Positions 21,401 to 32,046 of a stretch of 64,000 nucleotides of DNA are shown here, in pieces (positions within the stretch are counted from its first letter, which is position 1; the number at the start of each line of letters is the position of its first letter). A program made the position numbers and the translations under genes. The notes under the pieces were generated by a model, which saw only the letters and a list, made by a program, of their open reading frames with translations, did not search any database and was not told the DNA's origin. The stretch covers positions 434,001 through 498,000 of the forward strand of contig CAJZBQ010000046.1 in the NCBI GenBank assembly GCA_914767885.1. The letters are read 5' to 3'. This DNA comes from Blepharisma stoltei. Taxonomy: Eukaryota; Ciliophora; Heterotrichea; Heterotrichida; Blepharismidae.

Positions 21401-21681
21401 ATCATAGTAACTTGATAGTCTTGAAATATAAAGAGATTTATTTGAAATGATAAAAAATATAGATTGCTTTTAGTTTATATTAAAAGAGTTTCTTATAAAG
21501 AATGTGAGGGAAAAGATTTTGAATGCTTTATTCAAATGCTAGATAGTCTTTAAGTATAACTGAGTTGATTAAACTCACTCTGCGATTAAATTTTACTCGT
21601 TCATAAGAGGAATATGCTGCCCTATCAGTTGCTCTAGATGAAGAATATGAACTTTAAAACGGCATTAAATTGCATAAATAA

Positions 21682-22488
21682 ATGAGTCAAAATAGAAAGA
21701 AAATTTCATTGTCACAAAAAATAGATGATTCAGAAGTCTCCTTTGTAGAATCTAAAAAAGCTTCTAAAACAATTATTCAATCTCTACTTAGAGCAGGAAG
21801 AAATCTTTCTAAAATTCATGATCGATTGATATCTCAAAGACCTCATGAAGTTTCCAAAATTATCAGGTCTCACAAAGCAGTTAATGAAGAAGAAATAGAA
21901 ATCTTAAAAGTAAAAATTGTCCCAAAAGCAATGATTAATGAAGGAACTCAGATGGATTTTAATTTCACTAGAGATGATGAATCGAAAAGTGAGATAGATA
22001 AAGCTGATACAAATGTCAAGGAAATACTTAAAGAATCATCTCCTATTGAATTTGAAAATCCGATTTTAAAGAAATGATCAGACCAAACATTTTATCGAAA
22101 CCCTCAAGAGCAAGAGAGCAATGAACTTTTTGAAAAAATAGGAAATTGAGATGAAAATTACATCATTTATCCTAAAAGTAGACTATATAAGGATATTTCA
22201 GCGAATTTAGGAAGGCCTTCTTTGCTTAAGTTGCATAGGCAAAACAAAGAGAGGCTTTATAATTTTCGACATAAGGCACATAGAAGAGCTTCAAGTGTAA
22301 ATTCTGGCCAAAACTTTCCAGAAGTTAAAAACAAGGAGAGATTTTCAACAAAAGATAAGAACACAAAATTAAGAGAAGACCGAAGCATTTGGCAATATAA
22401 ACCGGTTGATGCAGGAATTTTCGACTATGAAAAACTTCTAAATAAGAATAGGCGATCATCAACTCCTTTTATATCATCAAGAATGTAA
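21682..22488 (+). CDS. Unknown basic protein
   Basis: 268 residues with three TGA-encoded Trp, one at ILKKWSDQTF. It is Lys/Arg/Ser-rich with no membrane segment. Short predicted helices (KTIIQSLLRAGRNLSKIHDRL) and a Tyr-containing C-terminal part (YEKLLNKNRRSSTPF) are the only features. No known domain is recognised. The 281 bp before it, after CHMP6, is noncoding. Confidence 0.55.
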
Positions 22489-23353
22489 TTTAAAATTTTA
22501 ATTCTCGTTAGATTTATTGCTGTGCATTTTGGCTTGAAAATTTAATTCCCTAATAAATATGACTAACTCAAATGATAAAAAATAAATTATTAAATATTAG
22601 ATAATAAAAGCAAATAAACTTTAATTAGTTATTCGTTTAAATTTAATAGTTTATATTATTTTTGAATGTATTCTAGAAAATTTCCAAAAAAGCAATTATG
22701 TTTAAGCTGTAGTAAATATTTTTGAGGCTCATAATCATTTTTATGATGAACTCTATCCGCGCTTCTGATATCATGATGCGACTTAGGGCTGAATCTTTAT
22801 GATATAAATTCTTATGATGATACAATCCGTGTTTTTGATATCCAATGATAACACCTTTTTGACTGATTCATAAAAATTACTTAAGTTGGCTTTTGCTTAA
22901 AATAGACCTCATTCTATTTTTTTATTAGTTTTTCTTTACTGTATTGACTCTACTTAAAACTAAAATAGCTCTTAAGAGCTGCTATAGCGTTTAAGCATTA
23001 TAAGTGATGCAAATACTTATGAATTTCCTTTTACTGAATAAGTATTTTTCTAACCAATTAGACCAATAGATTAATTATTCTGTGTAGCTTGATTAGCACT
23101 TCTCCTTTGCAATCAATAGGTAAAAGATTAATTTTATATTGTATAACTGGCTATTAAGTACTTTGTAAAAATTCCTCAATCACTTTGATCCTTATTGAGG
23201 CATTTTGTGACATCATCCTAATTAACACTATATATCAATTAGAAAAGAACAAAAATAAACACAAAAATGCCTTTGATAGTAAATTAAACACAAATAAGAA
23301 TTAAAGCTCCTTTCTAGGCGTGATTAAATAATACTAATAATTCGGATTTTATA
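22489..23353. other. Intergenic, no gene supported
   Basis: 865 bp, AT-rich. Around 22740-22860 are two similar 35-bp segments (GATGAACTCTATCCGCGCTTCTGATAT near-repeats with GATACAATCCGTGTTTTTGATAT), spaced about 80 bp. They resemble the end of a WD repeat and could be a pseudogene trace. Nothing else is seen. Confidence 0.35.
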
Positions 23354-24805
23354 ATGAAATATCTGATAGTCATTGCAAGCTTCATAATCTTGGCGAGTGG
23401 AGTCTATACTGGAGCAAGTTTTGGGTTCACTGAAGAAGCAGCAGAGAACTTCAAGAACAATGTGCTCCCTTATATCTTTTCTAAGCAAGAGAATATACAG
23501 CTCCCAAATCAGCACATTAATACAGGGCGAGGGGTATTCAAAGTAACCTTTTCTATCACTGAAACCTACATTTATGATCTGAATATGGACGTTACTAACA
23601 GCAAAGTAAATTTCGGGAGCAATAATGACATTATTTTGAATATCGCAGATCTCTCAGAAAAAGTGAGATTTACTTGGTCATATGATAGCAACTTAGGCTC
23701 AGATAAAGGTTTTGCAATTGTTAGTCTCGCAGATACCTTAGCAACCACAATAATCCACCTTTCGGCAGAAAATGGGAGACCTGTTGTCTCTATTACTGAA
23801 ATGACTTTGAAAATTGGAAATCTCGACGTGAAATTCAGTGGAAACACTTCAGCGGACGTTGCAAACTGGCTTGTAGGGATTCTCAATCAGCAAATGATAG
23901 CTTTGATAGAAAAGTTGACTTCAGATAGCTTAAAAGATGCAATTGACACTGAGCTAAACCAATATTTGTCCTCCCTCGATCTTACAATTGACATAGGCGG
24001 AATAGGCCTCGCAATAAATTATACCTTGCCATATCCTCCAATTGTGACAGAAAACTTTATACAAGTAGACACCTTAGGCTTAATAGTCCTCAAAAGCAAC
24101 CCAAACCTTTCTCCTCCAATTGATCCACCAGTGCAGCTTCCTGGTTTCCAAGAAACTGGCTTACAAATCCAAGCATATATCACGGATTACACCTTTAATT
24201 CAGGATTTTATGCTGCATATCAATCAGGAAGCCTTTCTACAGTCATCACTCAAAGTGATCTCCCATCTCAAATCAAATTGACAACTACATTTCTTAATGA
24301 TTTCCTCCCTGGGATTGTAAAAGTATATGGCCCAAATAAGCCTTGCCAATTGAATTGTTCAGCCACAGAAGCTCCAGTTGTGCATACTCAGAGCTCAAAT
24401 AAGCTGTTTCCACATGGGCAAATTGTAGGAGCAATCGTGACTGGGTGTTCTGTTGTGGTGATCAATCAAGGAACTGCAGTGGAGCTTGATATGAACTTGG
24501 ATTTTAATGCAACTTTGTATATTGATAATTGGGTGCTGAATGGAGATTTGTCATGGATGCAAGTTACTAGCTTAAAAGCTGTCAATAATAATATTGATCC
24601 AATTGACACAGAAGGCCTGATGGATGGGATTAATTTCTTATTGAATATGACTCTACCAACTCTTAACCAAAGAATTTTTGGGCAAGGCCTTCCTCTTCCA
24701 AAGTCGCAATATGTTAATCTTACGATGTCAGATGTTACAGTTGAAAATGGATATACTTATATTCAATCAACGCCTCAATATAACTTTACGGATAATGAAA
24801 ATTAA
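23354..24805 (+). CDS. BPI/LBP-family lipid-binding secreted protein
   Basis: 483 residues with a signal peptide (MKYLIVIASFIILASGVYTG). The N-terminal barrel reads FGFTEEAAENFKNNVLPYIF, then ...ITETYIYDLNMDVTNSKVNF, matching the start of BPI/LBP/PLUNC proteins. A predicted central helix (QQMIALIEKLTSDSLKDAI) and a second barrel with the closing pattern (VTSLKAVNNNIDPID; LLNMTLPTLNQRIFGQGLPLP) follow. The family binds lipopolysaccharide or other lipids in a boomerang-shaped pocket; in ciliates such proteins may meet bacterial prey in food vacuoles. The last residues include several N-x-T/S glycosylation sites. No insert. Confidence 0.75.
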   Translation: MKYLIVIASFIILASGVYTGASFGFTEEAAENFKNNVLPYIFSKQENIQLPNQHINTGRGVFKVTFSITETYIYDLNMDVTNSKVNFGSNNDIILNIADLSEKVRFTWSYDSNLGSDKGFAIVSLADTLATTIIHLSAENGRPVVSITEMTLKIGNLDVKFSGNTSADVANWLVGILNQQMIALIEKLTSDSLKDAIDTELNQYLSSLDLTIDIGGIGLAINYTLPYPPIVTENFIQVDTLGLIVLKSNPNLSPPIDPPVQLPGFQETGLQIQAYITDYTFNSGFYAAYQSGSLSTVITQSDLPSQIKLTTTFLNDFLPGIVKVYGPNKPCQLNCSATEAPVVHTQSSNKLFPHGQIVGAIVTGCSVVVINQGTAVELDMNLDFNATLYIDNWVLNGDLSWMQVTSLKAVNNNIDPIDTEGLMDGINFLLNMTLPTLNQRIFGQGLPLPKSQYVNLTMSDVTVENGYTYIQSTPQYNFTDNEN

Positions 24806-24877
24806 GAATCAAAATAGAATAGTCTTATATATAAATTACAATGATGAAAAAGTAGAATGTTCTTCATATCAGTCCCT

Positions 24878-25369
24878 TACTCCCCCCACTTTTAATTGAT
24901 ACAAAAAATTTTGTTTCAATTGAAAGGGGGGTTAAGAAAATTTTTTATACAAAAATAAATTCATATGCCATCTTTATTTAATTTTTCGCAATTTTTATCT
25001 TTCCATACTTCTTTTAAAAAATTAAAAGTCTAAAAATATATATCAGAATTTAAGTCATATTATAATTTTGACATGCTAGAGTAATGACTATGTGTGAATA
25101 TTTTCTATTAATTAAAATATGAGCTATCAAAGGTAAGCATAAAGTAGATTGTTCTATCTCAAGCTATCGGGAACCATGATAAGGCGAGCCTTTATTTTAT
25201 ATAATACTCTCTTCTTTAAATAAGAGCAAGATATAACTAAATATTTAATTTTAGTTAAGAAGAAATATTTAACTTACATCAAAACTTTTTACATAAAAAT
25301 TATGATTTTTATCTATAAAATTTTTTATTATAGATTCGAATTTTTTCCCAAATTTAAAGGAAGGGGAGG
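24878..25369. mobile_element. MITE-like element, AATTTAAA-end family
   Basis: Starts TTA-CTCCCCCC with a TTTTAATTGATAC arm beside an inverted TTTCAATTGAAAGGGGGG, and ends AATTTAAAGGAAGGGGAGG-TAA. This end type matches the IESs at 32345 and 44418. It begins 72 bp after the BPI-like stop. Confidence 0.65.
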
Positions 25370-25914
25370 TAATAGTTATTATTACATTAGTAGTGTGATA
25401 TTCAATAAAATATTTTATTTTAGGAATCTGAAATAGTAATATTTTGACATATTCGATTGATCTTGATTCTGCCTCTGCAATTTTTATGATTCGAAAAGAT
25501 TAAAAGAATCTTGATAAAAGAGGAGATTATTTATTATTAAGTTTAAAAAGGATTGATCAAAATGAGTATGCTTAAACACTCGATAGTTTGTAGAGGCCCT
25601 CATTAAGTGTTAACTTATATAATAAAAAAAGGATCTATAATGCATCAATGCCAAATAAGAGATATTGTAAGATTGATTTAAAAGGAAAAATAAAATCAGC
25701 TCTGATAAAAGAGATGCATTTTAATATTTTGATATCTAATAAAAACATAATTTAAGTGCATTTATATGCACTAATTTAATATAATCTAATATTGCGTAGC
25801 AATATTTTAAAATAAGAAAAGCAAAATTATTAAATTCTTTGTCTGCCAAACATTTCGAACATCCATTAGAGTCAAATATTAAAATAATGGAACATTTACA
25901 TAAAAATAGCTTGT
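25370..25914. other. AT-rich intergenic, no gene supported
   Basis: 545 bp with no coding pattern that I can support. Confidence 0.3.
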
Positions 25915-26481
25915 ATGGATCAAAGCCGGTATTCTTTATGAAGAAATTTCCGATTTAAATATTTAGTGATTGGAGAGTACTCTGTTGGAAAAACAAAAAT
26001 ACTGAATCGCTTTTAGTTTCGACAGAAAGCCGCCATATTTTAGTTCTTTGATCAATGTGATCTGATTCTGTAATTTATATGTTAGAAAGTCAGGAAACTA
26101 AAATATCGTGAATATGGGATAATATTAAACATTTGAGATACTGGAGGGCTAGAAAGGTATAAGAATTTGCCTCCTATATATTACAAAAGTGCTAATGGAA
26201 TTTTTGTTGTCTTTGATCTAGCCAACAGGAATTCTTTTTTCAATGTTAAACAATGAATAAAGGATATAGAAGAATTTTCAAATATTAGTCTTGCAATTTT
26301 AATAGGGAATAAATCGGATCTCATAAACCAAAGAGAAATTTCATTTGAAGAAGCTAAAGACTTTGCAGATGAGTTAAATATTCCTTATTTAGAAGTTTCG
26401 GCAAAAAATGGTAACAATATTAATGCAGCATTCGAAGCTTTATTTAATGTAGCGCTTAGCAATTTTAATTCTCATAGATAA
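25915..26481 (+). pseudogene. Rab-like small GTPase, copy 1, disrupted
   Basis: Starts ATG at 25915: MDQSRYSLWRNFRFKYLVIG, then the P-loop GEYSVGKT, but the frame meets TAG after LNRF. A later frame gives WDTGGLERYKNLPPIYYKSANG (G3 box, with Gly replacing Ala and Leu replacing Gln in WDTAGQE), NKSD (G4) and SAKN (G5), ending NSHR and TAA. Between residues 35 and 60 it is scrambled relative to copy 2. The GGL at the catalytic Gln position would impair GTP hydrolysis. Either decayed or carrying inserts that I cannot place. No C-terminal prenylation Cys. Confidence 0.6.
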
Positions 26482-26638
26482 GTTGATGTTTACCAATGAA
26501 ATATTTTATATATATAGACAACTTTTTTTAAATGTTATTCTGTTTTAACTAAAAACATTAAATTCTTTGCCAAAATTTCGAGCATGCATTAGAGTTAAGC
26601 TATTAAAATAACGAAAAAATTATATAAAAATAGCTTAC

Positions 26639-27199
26639 ATGGATCAAAACTGGTATTCTTTATGAAGGGATTTCCGTTTTAATTTTTTAGTGATTGGAGA
26701 ATGCTCTGTTGGAAAAACAAAAATATTGCTTCGCTTTGTAGAAAATCAATTTGAAGTTCCTTGACTTGGATCAGTTGAATTTGATTTTGTAATTTATATG
26801 TAAGAGAGTCAAGAAACTAAAATGTTGTGATTATGCGATAAAATTACTCATTTGAGATACAATAGGGCAAGAAAGATATCGGAATTTGTCTCCTAGATAT
26901 TACAAAAGTGCTAACGGAATTTTTGTTGTCTTTGATCTAACCAACAGGAATTCTTTTTTAAATGTTAAAAGATGATTAAAGAATATAGAAGAATTTTCAA
27001 ATACTAGTCTTGCAATTTAATAGGGAATAAATCGGATCTCATATGTCAAAGAGAAATTTCGTTTGAAGAAGCTAAAGACTTTGCAGATGAGTTAAATATT
27101 CCTTATTTAGAAGTTTCGGCAAAGAATGGCTACAATATTAACGCAGCATTTGAAACATTAATTAATGTAGCGCTTAAAAGCTTTAATTCTCATAGATAA
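26639..27199 (+). pseudogene. Rab-like small GTPase, copy 2, disrupted
   Basis: A tandem copy 724 bp downstream. It reads MDQNWYSLWRDFRFNFLVIG, GECSVGKT, LLRFVENQFEVPW and then a TAA after VIYM. The later frame has WDTIGQERYRNLSPRYYKSANG with the catalytic Gln intact, then a one-base loss before GNKSD (CTTGCAATTTAATAGGG against CTTGCAATTTTAATAGGG in copy 1), and ends like copy 1. Copy 2 keeps the better switch regions, copy 1 the better G4 frame, so neither is functional as it stands. Confidence 0.6.
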
Positions 27200-27668
27200 A
27201 TTGATGTTTACCAATAAAATATTCGTATATAGAATTGTTTTAACTAAGATCCATTTAGAGTTCAATTGAGTCTAATTTTTCAAAGTGGAGATTTGGGCTC
27301 TCAATATATATTAGCTCTGAGAGTATGCATGAATATATTTATGAATGGTCTAAACCTTATTCGAAAATTTCTCCATTAGTTAAAAGTGATATTAAATATT
27401 CTTAATAAAAAATTCTTTTTTATTAGGTTTGACTTTGAAAATTGTCATCCCTAAAGAAGACAACCGATGTAAAAAATATTTATATAAAAAGCAGATATAA
27501 TTGATTCATTTGATACTGAGATTTTTTAAAGCAATCCTCCTGCGGTGACTAGGAAAAAAATGCAGCTAAAGGTAAAATGGTTTTAATTTAATTAAGAAAC
27601 GTCAGTTATTTTTATTAATCTTTGAAATCCTTATTTAATCATAACAGTCTAACGACATAATTTTAAAG
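27200..27668. other. Intergenic, no gene supported
   Basis: 469 bp, AT-rich, upstream of the STPGR protein. No coding pattern or repeat identified. Confidence 0.3.
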
Positions 27669-30608
27669 ATGAACATTGAATCATCGCCAGCATGAACAAT
27701 AGGAGAAAAATCTCCACCTCCAAAAGTTGATGACACTCCTGGACCTGGGGCATACAATATTGATGCAGCTATTAATAGACCTAAATCAGCTCCGTGTATA
27801 AATAAAGCAGAAAGATTCAAAGTAATGAAGCCTGACTGCGAAATTGGGCCAGGAGCTTATGAGATAAGGTCTCGATCTGAGAGTCCAACATACAAATTTG
27901 GGATAGAGAAAAAACATAAAGAAAGGCGAAGCAGCGTTCCTGGTCCAGGGGCGTACAATATAGAAACGCCTTCAAAAAGATTGAGCTCAGCTTATAGCAT
28001 TAATAAGGGAGAAAGGTTTAAGGACACCATTAAAGATATTCCTGGTCCTGGATCTTATGATCCAAATCACCCTCAAAGCAAGGCTGGCTTTTGAATGAGC
28101 AAGGGAGAAAGATGCACATTTAAAGTATCAAACTCCCAAGCTGTTTACGATGCATCAGTCTCAGCAAGAGAACTCAGCAGCTCTCCAGGCCCAGGCCAAT
28201 ATGATAAAGTCTTTTCATACACCAAGCCAGTCTCATTCAAGTTTGGAAACGAAGACCGTTTTGCAGAAAAGAGCAATCAAGAAATTCCAGGGCCTGGATC
28301 ATATGAGATTAAAGTTCGACATGAAAGTCCTACTTATCAATTTGGGAGCGACAAAAAGCACCAAACATTTACAACTGATTCTCCAGGACCTGGAGCCTAT
28401 GAAGTGAAGCTTAGAACAAGCAGTCCTTCATTTAAGTTTAGTAACGAAAAAAAGTCTAAGGAAGAGAAGGCAAATCCTCTTGGCCCTGGCGCTTATGAAG
28501 CCAAAAGAAGCTACGAAGCACCAGTTTATAGATTTGGAAATGAGGCTAAACATAAAGACTTAAAGAGCGACATTCCAGGACCTGGGACTTACAATTTGGA
28601 GCAAAATTTGGTAAAGTCATCGTCAAGCCCTGCATTAAGCAAAGCAGATAGGTTTAGACCTGAAAAAGGGCTTGAAGTTGGCCCAGGATCATATGACCCT
28701 CGTTATCCAGAAAGCAAGTCCAGGGTTTTCTTTGGCAGCGAACAAAGAGGAAAGTCAGATAAAATTTCATCATCTGTATCATGCAGCAATTTACCAAGGG
28801 AAGTTGATGGACTTCCTGGTCCAGGCCAATACTATAAAGATGACAACATGAATAAGACAGTAACATATTCGTTTGGTAGCGGAGAAAGATTCAAAGAAAA
28901 TAGATCTTCAACCCCTGGGCCTGGGACATATAGTCATGAAAAGCCGAGAGATGGAAGTCCCAATTATCACTTCGGAAACGAGCCAAAGCACAAATTCAAA
29001 GCTCTTGACACTCCAGGTCCTGGCTCTTATGATATGAAGCTTAAAACAGAAAGTCCAAACTTTAAGTTTGGGATTGAAAAAAGAAGCAAAGAACTACCTG
29101 AGAGCCATATTGGCCCAGGAATGTATTATTATGAATTAAACACCAGTACTCCTACCTATAAATTTGGAAATGAATCAAAACATAAAGAAATAAGAACAAA
29201 CGCTCCAGGGCCTGGAAGCTATGATGTAAAAGCAGTCTTGCAGACTCCAACAGCCAAATTTGGAATGGAGCCAAGAGATAAGCAGCCTGTCAGCCAGTCT
29301 CCAGGGCCAGGAGCATATGATGCAAAATTAAGGACAGAAAGCCCTTCCTTTAAATTTGGAAGTGAGAAAAAAGGGAAAGCCAACAAAGAAACTCTTGATC
29401 AAATCGGGCCTGGAAGCTACGATGTCAAGCTTAAATCAGATAACCCAACCTATAAATTCAGCAACGAGCCAAAGCATAAAGAGCTAAAATCTGGCATCCC
29501 TGGGCCTGGAAGTTACGACGTGAAAGAGAAAAAAGATATCCCCAACGTCAAATTCAGTAATGATCCAAGAGACAAAGTAAAACCTTCAGATGTGCCAGGT
29601 CCTGGGTCTTATGATGTAAAACTGAGAAATGAAAGCCCAAACTTTAAATTTGGCAGCGAGAAGCGAGGGAGACAAAAGGAAAGTGACTCGCTAGGACCAG
29701 GATCCTATGATTTAAAAATCAGCTCACAAAACCCTACATATCGGTTTGGGCAAGAAAGTAAGCACAAGGATATCGTATCTGACTCGCCTGGCCCAGGTGC
29801 TTACGGAATAAAAGAAAGAAACTCAAGTCCTATAATAGTTTTTGGAAAGGAGTCGAAAGATAAAAGGCAAATTTCGGACTCTCCAGGGCCAGGAGCATAT
29901 GATGCCAAGCTTAAAAAAGAAAGCCCTACCTTTAAATTTGGCCAGGAAAGCCGAGATAAGCTGTTTAAAAATGATAAGCACGCAGTTAACATTGGCTATT
30001 ATGATTTGCCTTCCACATTCAGCAAAACTGGCCCTATCTTATTAGGAAGAAAAGCAGAAAAGCATGACAACTCAGTGCCAGGCCCAGGCTCATATGATGT
30101 GAAGCTAAAAAGCAGCACAATCACAAATTCTATATCAAAATCCCCAAGGTTTATTGTCAAAAAAGACGATAACCCAGGACCAGGAGCTTATGATGCTAAA
30201 AAGCGATCATCAACTCCAAATACAGTTTTTGGGAAATCTTCAGATTTAGGCAAAAATCTTACAAAGTATTATACCCCTGTAAAATTAAGCAAATCATCAG
30301 TCTCGTCAAGAGCTGAACAAACCCCTCAGTCTTCTCAAGTAAACAAGCAAACTGACTATTCAACTCCTCAAAAGCCAAGATCTTCATCAGTTGGTGTGAA
30401 ACAGAGACTTGCATTTACTCCTAATGAAAAATCAGCTGGAGAAATACCTGGCCCAGGGATGTATCTTGTGAAATTAGCTAGTAACAGCCCTTGCTATACA
30501 TTTGGAAGAGAGCAGAGGCACAAGAATATTGAAAGCGGTGTTCCAGGACCTGGACAGTATGAACTTAAGAGCACAATTCCTAATGTAGCTTCATACCCCC
30601 TAAGATAA
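27669..30608 (+). CDS. Long STPGR (PGPGxY) repeat protein, ODF3/SHIPPO-like
   Basis: 979 residues, started at ATG 27669 because the frame runs on through two TGA (Trp) codons at the third and fourteenth repeats. About 28 copies of a 25-35-residue unit with core PGPGxY followed by FGxExKxK (for example IPGPGSYDVK, SPGPGAYDAK, KFGSEKKGK) fill the protein. This is the STPGR/SHIPPO repeat of ODF3 and CIMAP proteins, which are inner or outer microtubule proteins of cilia and flagella. Animal relatives have 5-10 repeats, so this is unusually long. The repeat DNA is diverged enough to argue against recent expansion. Confidence 0.9.
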
Positions 30609-30636
30609 GTTATCAGTTTTCATAAAATCTTTACAC

Positions 30637-30850
30637 CCCTAAGGTTAGTGAGCATTAAATTTATATTAAAAAGTTATATATAAAACAATTAAATCTATAT
30701 TTATAAATATTGAAATGAAAAATCGAATTTACTTTATAAAATTTATGTTTTAAAGCTATTTAAAATTTAACATTATTTGCTTGAGACTTCATTATTATAA
30801 TTATAAATTAATCTTAAAAAATCTTTTTTTTCCAAGAAACAGGGTTAATT
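30637..30850 (+). mobile_element. Degenerate MITE remnant
   Basis: Core segments of the common family (TTATAAAATTTATGTTTTAAA, ATTTGCTTGAGACTTCATTAT) survive between a weak left end (ACACCCCTAAGGTTAGTGAGC) and GGGTTA. Ends are badly mutated; boundaries are approximate. Confidence 0.55.
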
Positions 30851-30994
30851 TTCCAACAAAATAAATTCTAGTGAATTTGCTCGCAACCAAGGGGAAGCAA
30901 GTAATTTTATCACAAATTGCTAGAACTAGTTTTCAGTAGGAATTTTATAGAATCATTATTATTCTTAAAAAATTTTTGTCATTTATTTCTAAAT

Positions 30995-31852
30995 ATGGAC
31001 CTTGACAAATACGAAGCTCTTATTTTAGATTGTGATGGAGTCCTGTGAAAAGGTCCAAATCAAATTCCAGGTAGCTTTGAAGCTTTACAAAGACTTCATG
31101 CAACAGGCAAAAAGATATTTTTCCTCACTAACAACCCTGCTAAAACTCCTGAAGATGTAATCGAATGAATGCAGAGATTCGGCTACGAAGCTTCTCCCAG
31201 ACAAATTTATTGTTCAGGAATGGCGGTTGGCTCATATTTAAAAATTCATTATCCTCTCACAAACAAAATTTACCTAATCGGTTCAGAGCAATTCAGATCT
31301 CAGCTCACGAGGCAAGGATTTCAAGTGTGGCATGCAGTTGATTTTCAGAACTATCGTTTGTCAGCTGATGATTTAGAAAGACTTGTGAGTGACTACCCAA
31401 TCGATGCAGTTGTTGTTGGCCATGACACTAGATTTACCTATATGTCAAGTGTTTATGGGGCTGTTTTCATTCAAAATGGAGCAAAATTTCTTGCAGCGAG
31501 TGATGACCCTTATTTTGTAATGGAGAAAGGAAATAATATTCCTGGCTGCGGGACTTTGACGACTTTTATGGAAACTGCGACACAGATGAAGGTTGAAGTT
31601 GTGGGGAAGCCAAAGACATTTATGCTGGACTTAATATTGCAAGATAATAATTTGTCAAAGGAAAAAATTATTATGATAGGGGATTCTATGAGCACAGACA
31701 TAAGGATGGGGCATAATGCATGCATTGACACTTTGCTAGTTTTATCAGGGACGTCATCTAGAGAAGATTTGCCAAACTATGAATATTCGCCTACTTTTAT
31801 TTATCCTGATCTCCAGTCTGTGGTTGCAGCGGATTATATAATGCTCAATTAA
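30995..31852 (+). CDS. HAD-family phosphatase, PGP/4-nitrophenylphosphatase type
   Basis: 285 residues, starting at ATG 30995 ahead of an in-frame TGA (Trp) at VLWKG. All four HAD motifs are present: DCDGVL (nucleophile Asp and acid/base Asp), FFLTNNP (motif II Thr), GKPK (motif III Lys) and GDSMSTDIRMG (motif IV). The C2-type cap lies between. This set matches phosphoglycolate phosphatase/AUM family enzymes that detoxify 2-phosphoglycolate or dephosphorylate related metabolites. No inserts. Confidence 0.85.
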
Positions 31853-32046
31853 TAGAATCAGTATAAATATTGATAGCTTTAAGGAAAAAAATTTCAATTT
31901 GTTTTTTCTTTTAATATATTATAAGCTAAATATAATTGCATGAATTAAGTTAGAGTCTCTTCATTTGCCTTTTTTTTAAAAATCTTTGAGACCTTAGTCA
32001 TTCTAGTTTATTCCATTTTGAATTTTCATGACTCTATCAAATATAA

